Assembly (NCBI GenBank): GCA_016868875.1
Contig: VGFN01000041.1
Location: forward strand, 1-10,109
From: Bacteroidota bacterium
Lineage (GTDB): Bacteria > Bacteroidota > Bacteroidia > UBA7662
DNA: 10,109 nucleotides
Direction of reading: 5' to 3'
The notes under the pieces are model-generated. The model searched no databases. It was given only the letters and a program-made list of their open reading frames with translations, and had not been told where the DNA came from. Shown here piece after piece: positions 1-6,820 of the stretch (its first letter is position 1; each line of letters begins with the position of its first letter). Made by a program: the position numbers and the translations under genes.

Positions 1-1085
1 GAGGCTTGGGTTCATGTGATTTGTACTACAGCATTCGGAAAGACGGACGTTGGCAAAATGCCGTCTGGGCCGGGTCGGTCATCAACTCCACCGGTTGGGA
101 TGCGCAACCCACCCTGAGCAGCGATGGATTGACCTTGTATTTTGCGAGCACCCGCCAAGGCGGTTTGGGCGGTAGTGACTTGTGGGTTAGTTACGGGAAA
201 GTAGATTCCACTGATTGGCCGTTGGACACCTTGGGAAACCCCGAGCCCATGCCCTGGTGGCAGTGGAAGGCCATGGAACCGGACAAACTCCTTTGGACCG
301 AACCTGTACCCCTGGGCCAGTCATTGAACACCGCGTACAACGAGAACAGTCCCTACCTGCATCCCAACGGACGAGACCTGTACTTTGCTTCTGCCGGGAG
401 GGAAGGCATGGGCAACATGGATTTATACCGGGCTCGAAAAAACTCAGGCCCTGTGACGTCGGATGCGACCGGGTGGACTGCTAACTTTCAACGGCTCCGG
501 AACATGGGGGTACCTGTGGTCCTTTGGCACGAACCGGTCAATTTGGGCTACCCCTTGAACACCTTCGCGGACGAGATGGGATTCGTCTTGGAAGCGAACG
601 GGAATTCCGCATGGATGAGCAAGCCGTACCAGGGCCGTATCGCCTTGCATCGCATTGGGTTGGCCAAGTCGGCATTGCCCTTAATGGATCCCGAAATACC
701 GGTTTTGGCCCAAATTCCGGATTCCCTCGCTGGTTCTAAAGTTGATCAAGAATGGATATTGAGCGATATTTATTTTGAGGTGAATGCCTCTATCCCGTTA
801 CCCGCTTCCAGAGCATCCTTGCTTGAATTGGCCGCTTGGATCAAGAAGAATCCGGAGCTACGCATTGAGATTCAGGGCCATACCGACAATACAGGTAACC
901 TCGAAAAGAATCGAATGCTCTCGCAACAAAGAGCAGACGCTGTGCTTCGCTCGCTGCTTGGTCAAGGTTGCACAGCAGGCCAATTAAGCGCTGTGGGATA
1001 CGGTTCCTCACTACCCATCGCCAGCAACAACAGCGCCGAAGGACGAGCCCTGAATCGCCGCACGCAAATCAAGATTCTTCCCTAG
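1..1085 (+). CDS. PD40-repeat / OmpA-domain envelope protein, 5'-partial
   Basis: This is the C-terminal part of a protein whose reading frame is open to the window's left edge; the codon at 3-5 (Gly) is already in frame, so the TTG at 6 is not a real start. Counting from that TTG codon, about 210 residues hold PD40 (WD40-like propeller) repeats: two end in GLGSCDLY- or GLGGSDLW-like strands, and two carry the phrase EPV-LG-LNT followed by a YFAS-type strand. Residues about 250-357 form an OmpA C-terminal domain with HTDN (Asp294) and LSQQR (Arg309), 15 residues apart as in the diaminopimelate-binding Asp/Arg pair of OmpA-like domains, then GYG and GRALNRR. Family knowledge suggests non-covalent peptidoglycan binding in the periplasm. 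The role of the propeller part is not known. Nothing resembling a carboxypeptidase-regulatory domain lies between the two parts. The last 17 bases overlap the convergent kdsA. Confidence 0.88.
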   Translation, partial: GLGSCDLYYSIRKDGRWQNAVWAGSVINSTGWDAQPTLSSDGLTLYFASTRQGGLGGSDLWVSYGKVDSTDWPLDTLGNPEPMPWWQWKAMEPDKLLWTEPVPLGQSLNTAYNENSPYLHPNGRDLYFASAGREGMGNMDLYRARKNSGPVTSDATGWTANFQRLRNMGVPVVLWHEPVNLGYPLNTFADEMGFVLEANGNSAWMSKPYQGRIALHRIGLAKSALPLMDPEIPVLAQIPDSLAGSKVDQEWILSDIYFEVNASIPLPASRASLLELAAWIKKNPELRIEIQGHTDNTGNLEKNRMLSQQRADAVLRSLLGQGCTAGQLSAVGYGSSLPIASNNSAEGRALNRRTQIKILP

Positions 1086-1911
1086 CGAAGGAACGAACCG
1101 TTTGGTCCAATGCCAATAACCGGTCCAACAAACGAGGTAATTGTGGAAGGGGTAACATATTGGCCCCATCGGATAAGGCAAGGGACGGATTAGGGTGGGT
1201 TTCCAAAAAAATACCTTGGGCACCGCAGGCAATGGCAGCTTTGCCGATGGTTTCGATAAATTCCGGAGTTCCCGCGGTCACTCCGCTTTCTTGATTGGGT
1301 TGCTGCAGAGAATGGGTGATGTCCACCACCACCGGATATCCAAGATTCTGCATGCGCAGTATGGACCGAAAATCAACAATTAAATCATGATAACCAAATT
1401 GGGTTCCCCGTTCGGTTAGCCAAATCCGAGGATTGCCAAGGCGGGCTACCTTTTCGGCAGCGAATTTCATCGAGGAGGCGGACATGAATTGACCCTTCTT
1501 GATGTTAACCCAACGGCCTGTGCGGGCTGCGGCTTCCAATAAATCCGTTTGCCGGGCAAGGAATGCCGGTATTTGAAGGACATCCACATGGTTTGCGGCC
1601 ATGGAGGCCTCCTGCGCATCATGAATATCGGTCAGAACCGGCAAGCGGTAACGCTCCCGAATGCGTGCAAGAACGGCCAAGGCCTCATGATCACCGATGC
1701 CCATAAAAGAGTTCGCCGAAGAGCGATTGGCCTTGCGGTACGATGCTTTGAAGATGTAGGGCAAGTTGCGTTCCTTGCATAGCCCTTGGACCCTCTCGGC
1801 AATTTCTTGGCATAGGTCTTCTGATTCCACAACGCATGGACCGGCGATCAAAAACATTCCAGAGCGACCGACATCCTTCAAGAAATCATCGTAAGCATCA
1901 AGCGAGAGCAT
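1069..1911 (-). CDS. kdsA: 3-deoxy-8-phosphooctulonate synthase (KDO-8-P synthase), metal-dependent type
   Basis: The cytoplasmic enzyme condenses phosphoenolpyruvate with arabinose-5-phosphate to give KDO-8-phosphate, the precursor of the KDO sugar of lipopolysaccharide. The 280-residue length is normal. Visible family motifs are AGPCVVES (23-30), FKASYRKANRSS (54-65), TDIHD (94-98), IPAFLARQTDLL (114-125), NIKKGQF (136-142), LTERGTQFGYHDLIVDFRS (165-183), DITHS (197-201), ETHPNP (237-242) and LSDGANMLPL (246-255). Cys26, His200, Glu237 and Asp248 match the four metal ligands of metallo-KdsA such as the Aquifex enzyme; the metal-independent E. coli type has Asn in place of the Cys. The ATG at 1911 lies 7 bases after the stop of the upstream glycosyltransferase gene, so the two are probably one operon. 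The 3' end overlaps the convergent OmpA-domain gene. There is no evident Shine-Dalgarno sequence, only an A-rich leader. Confidence 0.96.
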   Translation of the reverse strand: MLSLDAYDDFLKDVGRSGMFLIAGPCVVESEDLCQEIAERVQGLCKERNLPYIFKASYRKANRSSANSFMGIGDHEALAVLARIRERYRLPVLTDIHDAQEASMAANHVDVLQIPAFLARQTDLLEAAARTGRWVNIKKGQFMSASSMKFAAEKVARLGNPRIWLTERGTQFGYHDLIVDFRSILRMQNLGYPVVVDITHSLQQPNQESGVTAGTPEFIETIGKAAIACGAQGIFLETHPNPSLALSDGANMLPLPQLPRLLDRLLALDQTVRSFAREES

Positions 1912-1918
1912 CTGTTTT

Positions 1919-2662
1919 TTAATTGTTATAAGCCTTGCGCATTCCCCATATTGCCCACCACCTCAATTTAATCACCCCCCAAACCGCTTCTTTGATTATC
2001 CCCTTGGAAATCTTGCTGCTTCCCAAAGTCCGGTCGGTAAAAATGATGGGGACTTCTTTGATTTTGAAGCCAGCCATCCAAGCCTTGAATTTCATCTCAA
2101 TTTGAAAGGCATACCCTACAAAGCGGATTTGCCGAAGATTGATTTTCTCTAGGACAGGTCGGGTATAGCATTTGAATCCGGCTGTGGCATCATGAATGGG
2201 CAGGCCCGTAATGAACTGAACATAACGGGAGGCGAAGTAGGACATCATCACGCGGCTCATGGGCCAATTCACCACATTAACCCCCGTAACATAGCGTGAT
2301 CCCACGGCCATATCGCAGTCTTCTTCGCGGCATGCCGCGTACAATCGAAGGAGGTCGTCCGGGTTATGGGAAAAATCCGCATCGATTTCAAAGAAATACC
2401 GGTATTCCCTCTGCAATCCCCATTCAAAGCCTGCAATGTAAGCGGTTCCCAAGCCCATTTTGCCCGACCGTGGCAGGAGGTGCACCCTCCTTGGGTTTTG
2501 GTGAATGACCTCACGGACCAAGTCCTGGGTTCCGTCTGGTGACCCATCATCCACCACGAGGATTTCCAAGGGGTATGCCAGGCCAAGGACCTTGTTCAGA
2601 AAGGCCGTAATGTTCTCTTTCTCGTTGTAGGTGGGCACAATTACCAGCGCGTCCGATGCCAT
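1919..2662 (-). CDS. Family 2 glycosyltransferase, polyprenol-phosphate mannose synthase (DPM1)-like
   Basis: This family transfers a sugar, usually mannose from GDP-mannose, to a polyprenol phosphate at the cytoplasmic face of the inner membrane, making a lipid-linked sugar donor. From the ATG at 2662 the protein has 247 residues. Motifs are VIVPTYNEKENI (7-18), VDDGSPDGT (37-45), GKMGLGTAY (67-75), the metal/nucleotide site DADFSHNP (94-101), GSRYV (121-125), NWP-SR (132-137), HDATAGFKCY (157-166), GYAFQIEMKFKA (183-194) and DRTLGSSKIS (210-219). Length and motifs match single-domain DPM1 proteins; no C-terminal membrane segments follow, so it would bind the membrane peripherally or with a partner. 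A TTG at 2671 in the same frame would add three residues, but the ATG fits the family N-terminus better. It is the first gene of an operon with kdsA, which supports an envelope glycan role. The donor and acceptor are inferred from the family. Confidence 0.92.
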   Translation of the reverse strand: MASDALVIVPTYNEKENITAFLNKVLGLAYPLEILVVDDGSPDGTQDLVREVIHQNPRRVHLLPRSGKMGLGTAYIAGFEWGLQREYRYFFEIDADFSHNPDDLLRLYAACREEDCDMAVGSRYVTGVNVVNWPMSRVMMSYFASRYVQFITGLPIHDATAGFKCYTRPVLEKINLRQIRFVGYAFQIEMKFKAWMAGFKIKEVPIIFTDRTLGSSKISKGIIKEAVWGVIKLRWWAIWGMRKAYNN

Positions 2663-2668
2663 AGCCTG

Positions 2669-2698
2669 CAATTTACTTCACAATTCCTCACCTTCCAA
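2669..2698 (-). promoter_or_regulatory. Candidate promoter of the glycosyltransferase-kdsA operon
   Basis: Read on the - strand, TTG (2698-2696) is followed by 19 bases and then TAAATTG (2675-2669). This resembles the Bacteroidota pattern TTG-N17-23-TAnnTTTG, with an imperfect -7 box. The box ends 6 bases before the ATG at 2662, so the transcript would have a very short leader or none. The evidence is a motif match only. Confidence 0.35.
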
Positions 2699-2721
2699 TG
2701 CAACGGCTGACCACAGGGCCG

Positions 2722-2729
2722 TAAATTTG
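2722..2729 (+). promoter_or_regulatory. Candidate -7 box (TAAATTTG) of ruvB
   Basis: TAAATTTG matches the Bacteroidota -7 consensus TAnnTTTG exactly and ends 3 bases before the chosen ruvB ATG at 2733. No TTG is seen 17-23 bases upstream, so the -33 element is missing or degenerate. If the box is active, the mRNA would start at or next to the start codon. It may instead only be the AT-rich context that favours translation starts in this phylum. Confidence 0.35.
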
Positions 2730-2732
2730 AAC

Positions 2733-3761
2733 ATGCGCAATCCCCATCTCGATGCCGAGGGTTTGGAATCCATTCAGCCTGAACAGGAACAGGAAATTCA
2801 GCTGAGGCCCAAGACCTTTGAGGATTTTGCCGGACAAGACAAGGTCATGGACAACCTCAAAGTCTTTGTGGCCGCGGCCTTGGGTCGAGGCGAGGCCTTG
2901 GACCATGTCTTGTTGCACGGACCTCCCGGATTGGGCAAAACCACCTTGGCCCACCTCATTGCCAACGAGATGAAGGCGCAGATCAGGATCACCAGCGGCC
3001 CTGTTTTGGAAAAGCCAGGAGACTTGGCGGGCTTGTTAACCGGACTGCAAGCAGGCGATGTGCTTTTCATCGACGAAATACACCGACTCAGCCCGGTGGT
3101 GGAGGAATATCTGTATTCGGCCATGGAAGATTTCCGCATTGACATCATGATCGATAGCGGCCCCAATGCTCGTTCGGTGCAAATCGGGCTGCAACCCTTC
3201 ACCTTGGTTGGAGCCACCACAAGGTCCGGTTTGTTGACGGCACCGCTTAGGGCACGTTTCGGCATCAATGCCCGTTTGGAATACTACGATGCGGGCTTGC
3301 TTGCCAAGATCATTGCCCGATCTTCTGCCATCTTGGGCGTCCCTATTGAAGGGGCAGGCGCCGAAGAACTCGCCCGACGCAGCCGTGGCACCCCAAGAAT
3401 CGCCAATGCATTGTTACGAAGAACTAGGGATTTTGCCCAAATCAAGGGACAAGGAATTATAAGCCAAGAAATTGCCTCCATGGCCTTGGACGCATTGCAA
3501 GTGGATCATCACGGTTTGGACGAAATGGATAACCGAATTTTGATGACCATGCATGATAAATTCTCCGGGGGACCGGTCGGTCTCAACACCATTGCCACCG
3601 CAGTAAGCGAAGAAGCAGGGACTATCGAAGAAGTGTACGAACCTTTTTTGATTCAAGAAGGATACCTCAAAAGAACACCGCGGGGCCGGGAGCTCACCGA
3701 ACGGGCCTACCGTCACCTCGGTAAAATCCCCCCTGCCCGGACGCCAAATTTGTTCAGCTAA
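2733..3761 (+). CDS. ruvB: Holliday junction branch migration helicase RuvB
   Basis: RuvB is the hexameric AAA+ motor that, with RuvA, drives branch migration of Holliday junctions in recombinational repair. From the ATG at 2733 the protein has 342 residues, normal for the family. It begins with an LRPKTFEDFAGQ block (25-36) and has Walker A GPPGLGKT (63-70), Walker B DEIH (114-117), sensor I GATTRSG (160-166), LRARFG (172-177) and a C-terminal winged-helix DNA-binding part with GGPVGLNTIA, GTIEEVYEPFLIQEGYLKRTPRGRELT and a final HLG. A GTG at 2631 in the same frame would add 34 residues unlike RuvB and would run into the divergent glycosyltransferase gene, so it was rejected. ruvA and ruvC are not in the window. 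The TAA stop at 3759-3761 directly abuts the dapB stop codon on the other strand. Confidence 0.97.
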   Translation: MRNPHLDAEGLESIQPEQEQEIQLRPKTFEDFAGQDKVMDNLKVFVAAALGRGEALDHVLLHGPPGLGKTTLAHLIANEMKAQIRITSGPVLEKPGDLAGLLTGLQAGDVLFIDEIHRLSPVVEEYLYSAMEDFRIDIMIDSGPNARSVQIGLQPFTLVGATTRSGLLTAPLRARFGINARLEYYDAGLLAKIIARSSAILGVPIEGAGAEELARRSRGTPRIANALLRRTRDFAQIKGQGIISQEIASMALDALQVDHHGLDEMDNRILMTMHDKFSGGPVGLNTIATAVSEEAGTIEEVYEPFLIQEGYLKRTPRGRELTERAYRHLGKIPPARTPNLFS

Positions 3762-4493
3762 TTACGGAAATCCACCCCAGAGGGATGCATAATAATCATC
3801 CACGCTGAAGAACCCTTTGCGTTGCTTCAGCCATTCGGCGGCAAGCACTGCCCCTACCCCGAAGGCCCGGCGATGATGCGCTTGGTGTTTCAAAGAAATT
3901 TGCTCAAAAGCGCTTGAGGCCCGCAGCGTATGCGTTCCTACCTCCCCTTCTTTGCGGTGGCTGATGACCGGTAAAACTTGGGGATCGTCGGACAATTCCG
4001 GCGACCAATGCCGATAACGGGAAGATATGGACAGCAAATCCTGAGCCGTCTGGAGCGCGGTGCCGCTGGGGCTATCCAATTTTTGCAAGTGATGAGCCTC
4101 GTGAAGTTCCAATTTAAATTCAGGTAATGCCTCGAGCATGGCGGCAAGGTTCCGTCCCAATCTTCGGAAAATCTGAACACCGGGCGCAAAATTGGATGCC
4201 CATAACACGCTGCCCTCCAGTCGATCGCAAGTTTCTTGAATCTGAGGCAAACGATCGTACCAACCGGTAGTCCCAATGACAACCGGCAAACCCTGCTCCA
4301 AGGCTGCAAGAACATGGGTATGAACCAAGTCAGGACGACTCATTTCAAAGACCATGTCCACTTCGTGCTTGGCCAAAGGCTTTACCCAAGGATGAGCCGA
4401 ATCATGAACAGCCACCAGGCAATGCCCCCGCTCTTGGGCAATTTCCATCGTGACCTGGGCCAATTTCCCATTGCCCAAAAAGACCAGGTTCAT
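3762..4493 (-). CDS. dapB: 4-hydroxy-tetrahydrodipicolinate reductase
   Basis: DapB reduces 4-hydroxy-tetrahydrodipicolinate to tetrahydrodipicolinate with NAD(P)H, in the pathway to diaminopimelate (peptidoglycan) and lysine. The protein has 243 residues, in the family range. An N-terminal Rossmann fold carries GNGKLA (7-12), and GTTGW is at 74-78. The substrate-binding signature E-HH--K-DSPSGTA spans 132-146, with His134/His135 and Lys138 as catalytic candidates, followed by HRKEGEVGTHTL (179-190) and a C-terminal cofactor-domain helix. The nucleotide-binding loop is slightly unusual: Ala12 stands where most family members have a third glycine (GxxGxMG or GYGKMG). It is the last gene of the parA-parB-DUF5683 run and starts 17 bases after the upstream stop. 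This neighbourhood is common in Bacteroidota, where lepB often follows; here the convergent ruvB follows instead. Confidence 0.95.
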   Translation of the reverse strand: MNLVFLGNGKLAQVTMEIAQERGHCLVAVHDSAHPWVKPLAKHEVDMVFEMSRPDLVHTHVLAALEQGLPVVIGTTGWYDRLPQIQETCDRLEGSVLWASNFAPGVQIFRRLGRNLAAMLEALPEFKLELHEAHHLQKLDSPSGTALQTAQDLLSISSRYRHWSPELSDDPQVLPVISHRKEGEVGTHTLRASSAFEQISLKHQAHHRRAFGVGAVLAAEWLKQRKGFFSVDDYYASLWGGFP

Positions 4494-4510
4494 GCTTTTA
4501 ACAATTTGAA

Positions 4511-5089
4511 TTAAAAACGATAACGAAGACTCACGGTGATGGGGTATCCCTTAGGCTCCGCATGGGCGGTGGAGTACCCTGCCCAGGGGTTCAGAGGAAT
4601 CCTTGAAGGAGGTGTGGGAGGAACCACGCTAAAATCCAAACGATCAAAGGCTTTGAGATGGGCATCCACGTGGGCATCCAGAATCTGCAAGGCATAAGCT
4701 GCAAGGCTTAACAAAACGTAGGCATCGCGGCTTCTTCTTAACAAATCTCTTTTTTGAATAAGGGAGGCTTCAGTATCCTTGCCTACAAAGGGATCCACCG
4801 TGTTAGGATCTCCATCGGTCCGATCTCGGTAAGCGTTGCGGTACGTGAGGTAGAGATCAGCGGTTTGTGAGGTTTGATATACCATGAATCCTATTCCACC
4901 CCATACGACCGGGACCTTCCAATAGGCGCGGTTAGTGATTTGTCCCCAACCCGGAAGCAACGCTGCGCGGACTGTTACCTTGGAAGGGGATTGAACGTAC
5001 AGGCTGTCCTGAGCATACCCCGCAATGCTGGAGAATGAAATTGCCCATACCCCTATGGCCAACAACTTTTTCACCCTACAGTGTCCCAT
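4511..5089 (-). CDS. DUF5683-type envelope protein of the par-dapB cluster, function unknown
   Basis: The function is unknown. From the ATG at 5089 the product has 192 residues. It starts with a basic N-terminus and a hydrophobic stretch (about 9-24) ending GYA-QD, which looks like a signal peptide cleaved near residue 26. The mature part has ALLPGWGQITNRAYWKVPVVWGGIGF (43-68), the pattern I associate with DUF5683, then a hydrophobic segment, YRNAYRDRTDGD (83-94), an RRSRDAY block (118-124) and a second hydrophobic segment leading into LDAHVDAHLKAFD (137-149). The C-terminus, ITVSLRYRF, ends in Phe with alternating residues, as outer-membrane beta-strands do. The start is uncertain: the ATG at 5089 overlaps the parB stop by 14 bases, while a GTG at 5074 just after that stop would give a protein starting VKKLLAIG. 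Its place between parB and dapB matches other Bacteroidota and suggests co-transcription; a role in segregation is not shown. Confidence 0.82.
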   Translation of the reverse strand: MGHCRVKKLLAIGVWAISFSSIAGYAQDSLYVQSPSKVTVRAALLPGWGQITNRAYWKVPVVWGGIGFMVYQTSQTADLYLTYRNAYRDRTDGDPNTVDPFVGKDTEASLIQKRDLLRRSRDAYVLLSLAAYALQILDAHVDAHLKAFDRLDFSVVPPTPPSRIPLNPWAGYSTAHAEPKGYPITVSLRYRF

Positions 5090-5966
5090 CAAAGATTAGG
5101 TCCAACAAACGATTCAAGTCATCGGTATCGGTGAAGGGGATGCGGATCTCGCCCTTGCCGTTGCCTTGAACCTGCACCCTTGTTGGGCTTTCAAAATGCC
5201 TGCTGAGCCGGGTTTGAACCTGAAGGTAGGGACCTGTCGCTGCGGGCATTTTTCCCGCAGGAGATGAAGGAGAGGGTGTTCTTGGAGCCATCAAGGCTTT
5301 GGCGGCTGCTTCCAAAGTGCGCACGCTCCATTTCCCCGCAAGGCATCTTTTGGCCAAATCCAACTGAACATCGATGGGAGTGACCCCCGCCAAAACCTTG
5401 GCATGCCCCATCTCCAAATCTCCGCTGCGTATGGACCATTGAATATCGGGGGGCAATTTGACCATCCTCATGTAATGGCTGACGTTGGGTCTGGACATGC
5501 CCACACGCTGACCGATTTGATCCTGATTCAAATTGCATTCTTCTTGAAGACGGGCCAAGGCCAAACCGATTTCGATGGGGTTGAGGTCCTTCCTTTGGAG
5601 GTTTTCAACCAAGGCCATTTCGATCATGCCCTGCTGACCTGTATCCACCACATAAGCCGGAACCTCGGTCATCTTGAGCAAGCGTGCCGCCCGCAGTCGT
5701 CGCTCACCGGAGATCAGCTGATAGGAACCGAGTCCCACTCTGCGCACTGTCAACGGCTGAATAATCCCCAGTTGTTCAATGGATTGTTTGAGCTCATCCA
5801 TAGCTTGCTGATCAAATTGATCCCTGGGCTGGAAGGGATTGACTTTGATTTGATCCAAAGGGATGAATCCTTCGCGGACAGCCTGTTGGAGAACTTCTTG
5901 ATCCTCGGGCGACAGGAGGGCGTTCAAGCCTCTGCCTAAAGCAAGTTTTTTGGGATTTGCTGCCAT
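5076..5966 (-). CDS. parB: Chromosome partitioning protein ParB (CTPase/DNA-binding)
   Basis: ParB loads at parS sites near the replication origin, spreads as a CTP-gated clamp and works with ParA to segregate chromosomes. The protein has 296 residues, normal for chromosomal ParB. The N-terminus has the conserved LALGRGLNALL (8-18), which in the family contacts ParA. The CTP-binding region shows NPFQPR (43-48), ISGERRLRA (85-93) and ENLQRKDLNPIE (121-132). A helix-turn-helix follows at about 147-172 (QDQIGQRVGMSRPNVSHYMRMVKLP region). A Pro/Ser-rich linker (about 227-246) leads to a C-terminal dimerisation domain ending in LLDLIFDGTL. It starts one base after the parA stop and overlaps the next gene's likely start, so the three are almost certainly co-transcribed. 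No parS-like site was found in the window. A GC-rich perfect inverted repeat lies in the linker codons. Confidence 0.96.
   Translation of the reverse strand: MAANPKKLALGRGLNALLSPEDQEVLQQAVREGFIPLDQIKVNPFQPRDQFDQQAMDELKQSIEQLGIIQPLTVRRVGLGSYQLISGERRLRAARLLKMTEVPAYVVDTGQQGMIEMALVENLQRKDLNPIEIGLALARLQEECNLNQDQIGQRVGMSRPNVSHYMRMVKLPPDIQWSIRSGDLEMGHAKVLAGVTPIDVQLDLAKRCLAGKWSVRTLEAAAKALMAPRTPSPSSPAGKMPAATGPYLQVQTRLSRHFESPTRVQVQGNGKGEIRIPFTDTDDLNRLLDLIFDGTL
5240..5260. repeat. Perfect 7-bp inverted repeat inside the parB linker
   Basis: CTGCGGG at 5240-5246 and CCCGCAG at 5254-5260 are exact reverse complements around a 7-base loop that is A-rich on the mRNA strand. It encodes part of the low-complexity ParB linker (AGKMPAA). 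No T-run follows on either strand, so it is not a standard terminator. It may be a chance result of Pro/Ala/Gly codons. Confidence 0.5.
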
Positions 5967-5967
5967 A

Positions 5968-6771
5968 TCAATCGTTCAGGTACCGATCTTCATCGGCGAA
6001 CTGGGTGTAGTTGTTTTTTTGGAGTATTTCGCGGGCTAGATGCAAATAATTGGTGGCGCCTTTGCTCGCGGCATCATGATGAATAATAGACAAACCAAAA
6101 CTAGGGGCTTCACTAAGCCGGGTATTCCGGTGAATGATGGTATCAAAGGTCATATGGCCCAGGTTATTGCGCACATCCTCGGCAACTTGGTTGGATAAGC
6201 GCAACCGACCATCGTACATGGTCAACAGAATTCCCTCGATGCGTAATTCAGGGTTAAATCGGTTCTGCACAATTTTGATGGTGTTCAAGAGCTTGCCCAA
6301 TCCTTCCAAAGCAAAATACTCGCATTGGACGGGGACGATAACCGAATTGGCAGCCGTCAAGGAATTGACGGTGATTAGGCCAAGGGAAGGCGAGCAATCG
6401 ATGATTACAAAATCGAAAGAATCGAGAATTCCTTCCAACGCATTTTCGAGTATGCGTTCCCGCTGTGGGCGGTTTATCATTTCGATTTCTGCACCCACCA
6501 AATCAATCGAAGCGGGGAGCATCCACAAACGTTCCGCCTGGGTTGGGATCAAGGTTTCTTTGACGCTGAGACCATTGACCAAGCATTCATAGATACCGGC
6601 CTTGACGGTTTTGGGATCCGTGCCTAAGCCAGAGGTTGCATTGGCCTGAGGGTCTGCATCAATGATCAGGACCTTGTATTCCAGGATGGCCAATGCAGAG
6701 GCCAGGTTAATGGCTGTGGTGGTCTTCCCAACTCCCCCTTTTTGGTTGGCAACTGCGATGATTTTACCCAT
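5968..6771 (-). CDS. parA: Chromosome partitioning ATPase ParA (Soj family)
   Basis: ParA is a cytoplasmic ATPase that binds DNA non-specifically as an ATP dimer and is released by ParB, moving origin regions apart. The protein has 267 residues with no N-terminal helix-turn-helix, as expected for the chromosomal Soj type rather than larger plasmid ParA. The deviant Walker A motif is KGGVGKTT (11-18, with the signature Lys11), followed by DADPQANATSGLG (38-50) and IIDCSPSLGLITVNSL (123-138). QCEYFALEGL and DGRLRLSNQVAEDVR follow in the usual order. The ATG at 6771 begins MGKIIAVANQ, the standard family start. It is the first gene of the parA-parB-DUF5683-dapB run, with one base separating its stop from parB. 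It is divergent from the lipoprotein gene across an 84-base gap that contains a symmetric dyad. Confidence 0.97.
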   Translation of the reverse strand: MGKIIAVANQKGGVGKTTTAINLASALAILEYKVLIIDADPQANATSGLGTDPKTVKAGIYECLVNGLSVKETLIPTQAERLWMLPASIDLVGAEIEMINRPQRERILENALEGILDSFDFVIIDCSPSLGLITVNSLTAANSVIVPVQCEYFALEGLGKLLNTIKIVQNRFNPELRIEGILLTMYDGRLRLSNQVAEDVRNNLGHMTFDTIIHRNTRLSEAPSFGLSIIHHDAASKGATNYLHLAREILQKNNYTQFADEDRYLND

Positions 6772-6820
6772 TGATTATCGTTGTGAAGGGTGCTGGCTGG
6801 TTAGAGGTGGTTTGGTGGTC

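Noticed and set aside
1..1085. Identification of the first gene as PorE of the type IX secretion system
   Set aside because: PD40 plus OmpA is shared, but no carboxypeptidase-regulatory domain is seen between the parts, and any TPR region would lie outside the window, so the specific name is not supported.
2631..2732. In-frame GTG start extending RuvB by 34 residues
   Set aside because: The added residues are unlike RuvB, would overlap the divergent glycosyltransferase start, and make the protein longer than the family norm.
4666..4673. CCACGTGG core that resembles the centre of a parS site
   Set aside because: The flanks do not fit GTTTC/GAAAC of the parS consensus, and the bases encode the repeated DAH-VDAH codons of the DUF5683 gene. 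No other parS-like site was found.
5403..5939. 178-codon + strand open frame inside parB
   Set aside because: It is antisense to a strongly supported parB and shows no recognisable domain.
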